From NCBI GenBank assembly GCA_020725555.1, contig DYEU01000015.1, forward strand, positions 62,001 to 126,000: a DNA stretch of 64,000 nt, in the 5' to 3' direction. Each line of letters opens with the position of its first letter. Position 1 is the first letter of the stretch. The position numbers were made by a program, and so were the translations under genes. Below are positions 36,076 through 43,090 of the stretch, piece after piece. Under the pieces are notes generated by a model. That model had not been told where the DNA came from and searched no databases. It saw only the letters and a list, made by a program, of their open reading frames with translations. This DNA comes from Desulfatibacillum sp. (GTDB lineage Bacteria > Desulfobacterota > Desulfobacteria > Desulfobacterales > SpSt-501).

Positions 36076-37139
36076 AGCCCATCCCCCATTCGCGGCCCTG
36101 GCTGGGCCTCCCCGAGGCGGAGGCGGCCGCCCGCGCGGTCGCCTCCGGCTGGATCGCCGAGGGGCCCGAGGTCGCGGCCCTGGAGCGGGAGTTCGCCGCC
36201 CGCCTCGGTGTCGCCCACGCCGTCGCCTTCAGCTCGGGGACGGCCGCCCTGACCGCGATCCTCGCCGCGCTGGGGGTGGGCGCGGGCGACGAGGTGATCG
36301 TCCCCGATTTCGCCTGCGCCGCGCTCCTGCACGCCGTGCGGCCCCTGGGGGCGCGGGCCGTCCCGGCGGACATCGACCCGGGCAGCCTGCTCCTCGACCC
36401 CGCGGACGTCGCCCGCCGCGTAACGCCCCGCACGCGCGCCGTCGTCGTGGCCCACCTATTCGGCCGGCCCGCGCGGCTTGCGCCCTTGTTGCACCCCGGG
36501 GTCGCGCTGATCGAGGATTGCGCCCAGTCGCTCGGCGCGGAGCCGTTGCGTGCCGAGCCCCCCGGCGCCTGCGGGCCGGCCGCCTTCTACTCCTTCCATG
36601 CCACCAAGATGATCGCCGCGGGGACGGGCGGCATGGCGGTGACGCAGAGCTCCGCGTTCGCCGCCCGGCTGCGGGAGATCAAGGACTACGACCGCCGGGA
36701 TGAGCCCGGCTGGCGCTTCAATTTCCGCTGGAGCGACCTTGCGGCCGCCGTCGCCCGCGTGCAGCTCGGCAGGCTCGAGTCCTTCGTCGCCCGCCGCCGC
36801 GAGATCGCCCGTCGCTTCCGCGAGGCCTTCGCGGGCCTCGGCGCCAGGCTGCCCGCGGAGGAGCCGTCCCACGTCTACTACCGCTTCGTGATCGATCTCG
36901 GCCGCGCAAGCGGGCCGTTTCTGCACCGCGCGCAGCAGGCCGGGGTCGGCTGCGCGCGGCCCGTCTTCGTGCCCCTCCACCGGCTAAGCGGGGACCCCCC
37001 CCTGGCCGCCTCGGAAACCGCCTGGCGGCGGACCGCCTCGATCCCCCTCTACCCCGCCCTTTCCGAGGAGGAGATCGGCCGCGTGATCGAGGTCGTCCGC
37101 GGTCTCCTCGCCTCCCCCGCCGCGGGGGAGGAAGGCTGA
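36072..37139 (+). CDS. DegT/DnrJ/EryC1/StrS sugar aminotransferase
   Basis: A 355-residue PLP enzyme. AFSSGTAALTAILAALGVG, DEVIVPDFACAALLHAVRPL and LIEDCAQSLGAEP are family motifs. FYSFHATKMIAAGTGGM contains the PLP lysine (HATK). These enzymes aminate keto-sugar nucleotides. Placed with WbqC and PIG-L proteins, it should supply an amino sugar for the surface glycan. Length is slightly short but no key motif is missing. Confidence 0.9.
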   Translation: MKPIPHSRPWLGLPEAEAAARAVASGWIAEGPEVAALEREFAARLGVAHAVAFSSGTAALTAILAALGVGAGDEVIVPDFACAALLHAVRPLGARAVPADIDPGSLLLDPADVARRVTPRTRAVVVAHLFGRPARLAPLLHPGVALIEDCAQSLGAEPLRAEPPGACGPAAFYSFHATKMIAAGTGGMAVTQSSAFAARLREIKDYDRRDEPGWRFNFRWSDLAAAVARVQLGRLESFVARRREIARRFREAFAGLGARLPAEEPSHVYYRFVIDLGRASGPFLHRAQQAGVGCARPVFVPLHRLSGDPPLAASETAWRRTASIPLYPALSEEEIGRVIEVVRGLLASPAAGEEG

Positions 37140-37245
37140 GCCCCGTTCATTTTTTGACGCCCAGCGCTCCCGCCCCTGGCCCCCTTGCGGCCGGCGGTAT
37201 CGGAAATCGATGCCGTTTCGATGGGTTAACTTCCGCAATCGCGTT

Positions 37246-37261
37246 TGGCATATTCCCTGCA
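37246..37261 (+). promoter_or_regulatory. Sigma-54-like promoter of the exopolysaccharide operon
   Basis: TGGCATATTCCCTGCA has the -24 TGGCA and -12 TGCA elements with exact GG-N10-GC spacing. It departs from consensus at three positions. A start near 37271 would give a ~90-nt leader before the WecA-like gene. RpoN control of exosortase-linked polysaccharide loci is known in other bacteria (PrsR-type activators). Confidence 0.55.
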
Positions 37262-37279
37262 GTTTTCGCGAAAAAGGCC

Positions 37280-37298
37280 GATACCGGTATCATGATAC
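37280..37298. repeat. Overlapping palindromes built from GATAC half-sites
   Basis: GATACCGGTATC (37280-37291) and GTATCATGATAC (37287-37298) are both perfect 12-bp palindromes that share GTATC. The three half-sites repeat every 7 bp in alternating orientation, directly after the predicted sigma-54 start site. This could be an operator or an RNA structure. Confidence 0.45.
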
Positions 37299-37358
37299 GG
37301 GGAGCCGCAGCGGCGGCCGCGAAATGGGCGGCTCCTCGCGCCGGGGTCTGGAGGGGAA

Positions 37359-38732
37359 ATGGATGCCTGCGACATCACCGGGTTGCCGCCCGCCGCGGGC
37401 GGTGCGGGCCAAGGGGCGCGGGCCCGGCGGCTGCGGGGCGCCCCGGCGTGGCTCCCCTGCGGACTTGCGGCCGGGGCGGCCGTGCCGCTCGCCCTGCTCG
37501 GAGCCGGCCGGGCACCAGCGGACGGGGGGCTTCTTCTGCGGGTCCTTGCCGTGGCCGCGGCCGCCTTTCTTTTCTCCTTCGCCCTGACCCCGCTGGCCGC
37601 CCGCCTGGCCCGGCACTTGGGCATTCTCGATGTCCCCGATGCGCGCAAGATCCATGCGCGGCCGACCCCCCTTCTCGGCGGCGCGGCCGTTTTCCTCGGC
37701 TTTCTGGCCGGGGTCCTGGGGGCGGGGGAGGCCTCGCCGCAGCTTGCCGCCATGCTGACCGCGGCCTTTGTCCTCTTCGTCGCCGGCGTTTTCGACGACC
37801 GCCGGGAGATCGCCGCCGCCGTCAAGCTCCTCGTCCAGGCCTTGTGCACCCTCATGGTGATGGCCTCGGGGATCGTGCTCCGGGTGCTGCCGGCCTCGTG
37901 GGGCCTCTGGGCGGAGGCTGGCAACGGGCTGCTCACCTTCCTGTGGATCGTCGGTCTCACCAACGCCTTCAACTTCTTCGACGGCATGGACGGGCTCGCG
38001 GCCGGCCTGGGGGTGATGATCGCCTCCTTTCTCGCCGCGGCCGCCTTCCAAAGCGCTGCGCCCGCGGCGGGCTGGGTCGCCGTGGCGCTCGCCGGCGGCT
38101 GCCTCGGCTTTCTCCCGTTCAACTTCCGGCCGGGAAAAGCGGCGGCGATCTTTCTCGGGGATGCCGGCAGCACGGTCATCGGGTTCGTGCTGGCCACGCT
38201 CGCCGTCCACGGGGAATGGTCGGAGAACCGCCCGCTTGTTTCCTTTCTCTGCCCGATTCTCATCTTCTGGGTGCCGATCTTCGACATGGTGCACATCACC
38301 TGCGACCGGATCCTCTCCGGGAAGGTGCGCTCCTTTCGCGGCTGGATCGAGTACGTGGGCCGGGACCACCTGCACCACCGCCTGGCCGACTTGCTCGGCA
38401 GCCGCAGCCTCGCCGTGGCCACCATTTTGCTGCTGAGCGCCGGCTTCGGCTTGAACGCCCTCGTGCTGCGGGAAACCGCGGCCCTGGGGGTTGCGCTGCT
38501 GTGCGCCCAATCGGTCCTCTTCGTCGTCGGGGTGACGATTCTCGAGCGCCGCGGCCGCCGCACGATCGCCGCCCAAAACGGCGGCCGGCTCGCGGTCGCG
38601 GAGACGGCGGTCAGCCCCCCGGCGGACGGGGCGGGCGCCTCCGGCCCTTCAGGCCCCGGGGTGGCCTCCGGGGGGATTTGCCGAAAAACCCGCCGCAGCG
38701 ATCAAAAGATCGGGGTCGCGGGTGCTCCGTGA
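37359..38732 (+). CDS. WecA/MraY-family phosphoglycosyl transferase
   Basis: A 457-residue polytopic enzyme that transfers a sugar phosphate from a UDP-sugar to undecaprenyl phosphate, starting glycan synthesis. Seen: LGILDVPDARKIHARPTPLL, FVAGVFDDRREI, NAFNFFDGMDGLAAGLG (catalytic Asp region), FLGDAGSTVIGF and GRDHLHHRL. About ten membrane helices. An N-terminal ~45-residue extension and a ~70-residue Gly/Ser/Pro-rich tail are additions to the core. First gene of the exopolysaccharide operon, with GGAGGGG before the ATG. Confidence 0.9.
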   Translation: MDACDITGLPPAAGGAGQGARARRLRGAPAWLPCGLAAGAAVPLALLGAGRAPADGGLLLRVLAVAAAAFLFSFALTPLAARLARHLGILDVPDARKIHARPTPLLGGAAVFLGFLAGVLGAGEASPQLAAMLTAAFVLFVAGVFDDRREIAAAVKLLVQALCTLMVMASGIVLRVLPASWGLWAEAGNGLLTFLWIVGLTNAFNFFDGMDGLAAGLGVMIASFLAAAAFQSAAPAAGWVAVALAGGCLGFLPFNFRPGKAAAIFLGDAGSTVIGFVLATLAVHGEWSENRPLVSFLCPILIFWVPIFDMVHITCDRILSGKVRSFRGWIEYVGRDHLHHRLADLLGSRSLAVATILLLSAGFGLNALVLRETAALGVALLCAQSVLFVVGVTILERRGRRTIAAQNGGRLAVAETAVSPPADGAGASGPSGPGVASGGICRKTRRSDQKIGVAGAP

Positions 38733-38866
38733 TTCAAGATTTTTTCAAGAAGGCCGATCACGTGGATGGGCCGCCGGGAAACCGGGATGCGGCATTCCAC
38801 CCCCGCAGCGGAGGCAATCCGCCGGGGGCCGCATTCCGAAGAGGCGCGGCGGCGCGCTGACCTCGG

Positions 38867-40024
38867 ATGACGGAGACGACCTTTCAGTACGAAACGAGGC
38901 GCGGGCAACTCCCGCCGCTTCCCGGCAGGGCCGGGCCCGGCGGGCTTTCGCCGCGGCCGGCGGGGGGCGGGGGCCTCACCTTGAGCCTCTCGCGGATCGC
39001 CCTCTTGCGGCCGGCGCAGAGGCCGCCTTCGGCGACGGCCGCCGCGCCGGGGGAGAAAGAGCCCACGGCGCCGCCGGGTCTTTACGAGGAAAGCTGCCGG
39101 TTTTTGAAAACCATCTACGCCGCGGTGCGGGCGGGACGGCCGCTCGCCCTGGAGGCCGCCGAGGAGCTGACCGGCCGGCTGGACGAGGCGCTTGAGCGCT
39201 CCGAGGCCCCGTTCCTGGCGGCGCTCCACCGCGACGATCTGGGCGAGTTCGTGGTGCAGCACAGCGTGAACGTCACCGTCTTCGCCCTGAAGCTTGCGCG
39301 CGAGCTCGACTTCGAGCCCGAGCGCCGGCGGCAGGCGGGACTGTGCGGCCTTCTCCACGACGTCGGGGTCGCGCTTCTCCCCGCGGCTCTGGTCGCCAAG
39401 CCGGGGCCGCTTGCGCCGCGGGAGCTCGAGGCGCTCAAGCGCAGGCCCCTTCTCGCGCGCAAGATCCTCGCCGCCGCGGGGCCGCGGGCGGCCCTGTGCG
39501 CCGAGGTGGCCGGCCAGGTCTACGAGCGCATCGACGGCTCGGGCCACCCCCACGGCCTGAAAGGCGACGAGCTCCACGAATACGCCAAGATGCTCGGCCT
39601 GCTCGATCTCTACGAGGCGCTCACCCACAGCCGGCCGAACCGCGAGCGGATCGGCTTTTTCGAGGCCGTGAAGTACCTCTGCCAGAGCTGCAAGACCCGC
39701 TTCGAGCGCCGCCACCTGAAGGCGTTTCTGCGCGGGTTCACCGTCTTTCCGCTGCAGAGCCATGTGCTCCTCAACTCGGGCGCGGTCGGGCTGGTCGTCA
39801 AGACCCACGGCGACCAGCCCCTGCGGCCCGAGGTGAGGATGTTGCTCGATTCCCAGGGGCGGCACGTCCTCACGGAGCGGGTGGTCCGGCTCCCAGCGGA
39901 GCCGCTGCTGCACATCGTGCGCTGTGTTTCGGAGAAGGAACTCGCGCGGCTGCTCCAGGGGGCCTCGGCCTCGGAGCTCGCGCCGGAGAAAGGATGGGAG
40001 GAGGCCGCGGGGCCGCTTTTCTAG
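38867..40024 (+). CDS. Degenerate HD-GYP domain protein
   Basis: A 385-residue protein. A Pro/Gly-rich 60-residue start precedes a helical region. The HD domain contains QHSVNVTVFALKLA and GLLHDVGVALLP, then QVYERIDGSGHPHGLKG. Active HD-GYP phosphodiesterases have HDxGK and HHExxDGxGYP; here the K is V, the HHE is VYE, and GYP is GHP. Metal binding is therefore probably weakened, and the protein may sense cyclic di-GMP instead of cutting it. HD-GYP proteins are common regulators of exopolysaccharide export. It sits 134 bp after the WecA-like gene. Confidence 0.8.
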   Translation: MTETTFQYETRRGQLPPLPGRAGPGGLSPRPAGGGGLTLSLSRIALLRPAQRPPSATAAAPGEKEPTAPPGLYEESCRFLKTIYAAVRAGRPLALEAAEELTGRLDEALERSEAPFLAALHRDDLGEFVVQHSVNVTVFALKLARELDFEPERRRQAGLCGLLHDVGVALLPAALVAKPGPLAPRELEALKRRPLLARKILAAAGPRAALCAEVAGQVYERIDGSGHPHGLKGDELHEYAKMLGLLDLYEALTHSRPNRERIGFFEAVKYLCQSCKTRFERRHLKAFLRGFTVFPLQSHVLLNSGAVGLVVKTHGDQPLRPEVRMLLDSQGRHVLTERVVRLPAEPLLHIVRCVSEKELARLLQGASASELAPEKGWEEAAGPLF

Positions 40025-40054
40025 CGCCCGGGGGGCCGCCCTCCCGCACGGGCC

Positions 40055-40855
40055 ATGGTGCTGGAACACTGGGACCTCAGACGGGAGCCTTTCGCCAACG
40101 TGCCGGGGGGGGCCCTCTTCTACGGCTCCCCGCAGCACGAGGAGGCCCTCAACCGCATGCTCTACGTGGTGCGGCACCGCAAGGGGGTGGGCATGCTGAC
40201 GGGCGAGGTGGGCTGCGGCAAGACCACCGTCACCCGCACGCTGGCCGCCTGCCTGAGCGGGGAGCCTTACGAGGTCGTGGTGCTCGCGAACCCCGCGCTC
40301 TCGCCCGAGGAGCTCTTGAAGGCGATCCTCTTGAAACTCACCGGCCGGATGGAGAACGGCTCGAAGGCCTGGGTGCTCGAGCAGATCCACCGCCATCTCG
40401 TGACCGCCGAGGCGGCCGGCCGGCGCGTGGTGCTGGTGATCGACGAGGCCCACGTGATTTCCCAGCGCGAGACGCTCGACGAGCTGCGCATGCTGCTCAA
40501 CCTGCACACGGAGGAATCGTTTCTGTTGACCCTGATCCTGCTCGGGCAGCCGCCGCTGTTGCGCACGATGGCGGGCCTTGAGCCCCTGCGGGAGCGGATC
40601 GCCCTGCGCTACAACCTGCAGCCGCTCGACTGCGGCCACACGATCCGCTACCTGCTCTACCGGCTGCGGGCGGCCGGGGCCCGGCGGGGGATTTTCACCC
40701 GCGCCGCGGCCGAGGCGCTCCACGAGGCCTCGGGCGGGATCCCGCTGCGCATCAACAACCTGGGCGACCGCTGCCTGCTGATCGGCTTCCAGTTGGGCGC
40801 GCACCAGGTGGATCGCCGCATCGTGCAGGCGGCGGTCGAGGACATGGACGCATGA
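40055..40855 (+). CDS. ExeA-like AAA ATPase of exosortase-type polysaccharide loci
   Basis: A 266-residue ATPase. LRREPFANVPGGALFYGSPQ is the shared ExeA start; TGEVGCGKTTVTRTLAA is Walker A, VLVIDEAH is Walker B, and LILLGQPPLL the sensor region. The protein matches the compact ATPase found in many exosortase (PEP-CTERM/XrtA) exopolysaccharide clusters, where its precise role is unknown. It overlaps the next gene (ATGA). No exosortase gene is inside this window. Confidence 0.85.
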   Translation: MVLEHWDLRREPFANVPGGALFYGSPQHEEALNRMLYVVRHRKGVGMLTGEVGCGKTTVTRTLAACLSGEPYEVVVLANPALSPEELLKAILLKLTGRMENGSKAWVLEQIHRHLVTAEAAGRRVVLVIDEAHVISQRETLDELRMLLNLHTEESFLLTLILLGQPPLLRTMAGLEPLRERIALRYNLQPLDCGHTIRYLLYRLRAAGARRGIFTRAAAEALHEASGGIPLRINNLGDRCLLIGFQLGAHQVDRRIVQAAVEDMDA

Positions 40856-43074
40856 GGGGCGGCGCAACCGGGATGCGGCGGCCCAGCGGCCGGGGCCGGT
40901 GGAGGCGTTCGCAGGCGATCCTGCGCCTGCCGGCGCTCGCGGCCGTGGTGCTGCTTCTCTCCGCCTGCGCCGCAGGCGGCGCCGAGCGGCTTAGGCCGCA
41001 AGCCCCGCCTGCGCCCCCCGCCGCTGAGGCCGCCGCCGGCGGGGATTTCACCCGGGCCGCGGCGATCGCCGACCTGGACGGCGACGGCCGGGTCGATTGG
41101 ATCGGCGGGGCCGCCGCACCGGGGGGGATCGTCATCCGCTACGGGGAGGCGGCGGGCGAAGCCGGCGGCCTGCAGCGGCTTGCCGTGGAAGGCGACGTGC
41201 GCTCGATCGCCGTCGCCGACGTGGACGGGGACGGCCGTCCGGACCTCGTCTACAGCGTGCAGGGGCGGACCTCCGGCATCCGCGTCTTTCTCAACCGCGG
41301 CGGCCGCTTATGGGCCCCGGGCCGGCCGGTCGCCGAGACCGGCCGCTACGAGGGCCTCCGGGCGGCGGACTGGAACGGCGATGGGCGAATCGACATCGCC
41401 GCGGCGAATGCCGCCTCGGAGGTGGAGGGCGGGATCCAGCTCTGGTGGGGCGACGGCGCGGGCGGGTTCCACCCGGGCGGCGGGCCGACCGTGACCGGTC
41501 TCTTCATGGACGTCCTGGCGGCCGATTTCGACGGGGACGGAAGGCTCGATCTCGCCGGTTCGGGCTGGGGACCGCAGGCCGGCCTCCGCGTGTGGCTCGG
41601 CCGCGCGGGCGAAGGCTGGAGCGCGCTTGCGCCGGTGGCCGAAGGCCCGTTTTACGCCCTCTCCACGGCCGATCTCGACGGCGACGGGAACCTGGATGTG
41701 CTGGCCGGCACCTACCGCAGCGGGGTGCGCCTCTTTTACGGGGACGGCAAGGGGGGCTTCGTCGAGGGGACCCCGCCGCCGCCGGGGGGGGCGGCGGGGT
41801 CCGCCGCGCCGGAGGGCGCAAGCTACTGGCAGGCTGCGGCCCTGGACCTTGACGGCGACGGCCGCCCCGATCTGGTGGCGGGCTCGCTCGACCAGGGGGG
41901 CCTCCACGCCTGGCGCAACGCCGCGGCCAAGGGGTGGGAGCCCCTGGAGGCCGGCTTCCCCCGCCGCGGGAACGTCTACGGCCTTGCGGTCCAGGCCGCA
42001 AGCGGCGGCGAGCCGCCGCGCTGCGCCGCGGCCCACTGGGGCGAGGGGCTGTTGCGGCTTGCATTGCCTTCCGGACGGGGCGCGCCGCCGTCCGCCGCCG
42101 CGGGCCGGGCGGCCCTTCCGGAGCCGGCCCCCGATCGCGGCGGGGTGCGGGAAAACGAGGTCTTCAAGACCGTCGACGGGGTCGTCGAGTACAAGATCGG
42201 GCCGGGCGACCTGATCGAGATCTTTTTCTGGGAGGGGGCGACGGCGAGCCGGCAGGAGCTCCCGGTCCAGGCGGACGGCAAGATTTCCTTCGGTCTGGTC
42301 GAGCAGTTCCCGATCGCCGGGCTCACCGCCGGCGAGGCCGGCCGGGCGCTCGAGGAGCGGCTCAAGGCCTACTTCCGGCGGCCGCGGATCGAGATCCGCG
42401 TAAAAGAGCACCACAGCCGCAGGGTGCGGCTGCTCGGCGCCCTCGGCCGCGGCGGTGTCCCCGGCCAGGGCGCGGGCGAATACCGCCTCAAGGGACGCAC
42501 CACCGTGCTCGAAATGCTCGCCGTCGCGGGCGGGACCCACCCCGACGCCGACCTGAAAGCGGTGCGCATCCGGCGCAAGAGCGGCGAAACGCTCACCCTG
42601 AACCTCTACCAGGCCCTCCTCCAGGGCGACCCGGCGCAGGACGCGGTGCTCGACGACGGCGACTTGGTCTTCATCCCCACGCTCACCAAGGACACCCAGC
42701 GGGTCTACGTCTTCGGCGAGGTGCAGAAGCCGGGGGCCTACGCGCTCACCGGCCAGCCGATGCGGCTGCTCGATGCCATCTCCGAGGCGGGCGGGACGAC
42801 CCCCTACGCCTACCGCGCCGACACGCGGGTCGTGCGCGGCGACATCACCCAGCCCGAGATCCTCTCCGCCGACCTCGGGCGCCTGATCGAGCGCGGCGAC
42901 CGCTCCCAGAACCTGCCGCTCGCCGGCGGGGACCTCGTCTACGTGCCCCGCAGCCCGCTCGGGGACGTCAAGCTCTTCTACGACCAGATCCGGCCGCTCC
43001 TGGAAATGGTTCTCTGGCCGGCGCGGGTGATCATCGACTGGCGCAACGCCGCCGACATCACCGGGGTGAAGTGA
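40852..43074 (+). CDS. Wza-like polysaccharide export lipoprotein fused to FG-GAP repeats
   Basis: A 740-residue lipoprotein: LLLSAC39 is a lipobox after a basic, hydrophobic leader. Residues ~60-400 contain at least six DxDGDGxxD-type FG-GAP/VCBS repeats (ADLDGDGRVDW, ADVDGDGRPDLV, AADFDGDGRLDLA and others), a calcium-binding propeller. From ~445, YKIGPGDLIEIFFWEG begins a Poly_export domain, followed by SLBB-type domains (RVYVFGEVQKPGAYALTGQP). Normal Wza-type proteins are half this size and lack the propeller. It probably forms the outer-membrane exit for the polymer, with the propeller adding a surface or periplasmic contact. Downstream is the matching Wzc-like kinase. Confidence 0.85.
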   Translation: MRGGATGMRRPSGRGRWRRSQAILRLPALAAVVLLLSACAAGGAERLRPQAPPAPPAAEAAAGGDFTRAAAIADLDGDGRVDWIGGAAAPGGIVIRYGEAAGEAGGLQRLAVEGDVRSIAVADVDGDGRPDLVYSVQGRTSGIRVFLNRGGRLWAPGRPVAETGRYEGLRAADWNGDGRIDIAAANAASEVEGGIQLWWGDGAGGFHPGGGPTVTGLFMDVLAADFDGDGRLDLAGSGWGPQAGLRVWLGRAGEGWSALAPVAEGPFYALSTADLDGDGNLDVLAGTYRSGVRLFYGDGKGGFVEGTPPPPGGAAGSAAPEGASYWQAAALDLDGDGRPDLVAGSLDQGGLHAWRNAAAKGWEPLEAGFPRRGNVYGLAVQAASGGEPPRCAAAHWGEGLLRLALPSGRGAPPSAAAGRAALPEPAPDRGGVRENEVFKTVDGVVEYKIGPGDLIEIFFWEGATASRQELPVQADGKISFGLVEQFPIAGLTAGEAGRALEERLKAYFRRPRIEIRVKEHHSRRVRLLGALGRGGVPGQGAGEYRLKGRTTVLEMLAVAGGTHPDADLKAVRIRRKSGETLTLNLYQALLQGDPAQDAVLDDGDLVFIPTLTKDTQRVYVFGEVQKPGAYALTGQPMRLLDAISEAGGTTPYAYRADTRVVRGDITQPEILSADLGRLIERGDRSQNLPLAGGDLVYVPRSPLGDVKLFYDQIRPLLEMVLWPARVIIDWRNAADITGVK

Positions 43075-43090
43075 GGGGGGGCTTCCGCCG

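Larger units (their letters stand above)
37140..37358. other. Regulatory region before the exopolysaccharide operon
   Basis: A 219-bp non-coding stretch holding a sigma-54-like promoter (37246-37261) and, just past its predicted start site, three GATAC/GTATC half-sites in alternating orientation. An ATCGA-N7-TCGAT inverted pair lies upstream near 37206-37222, a possible activator site. No open gene was seen here. Confidence 0.5.
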
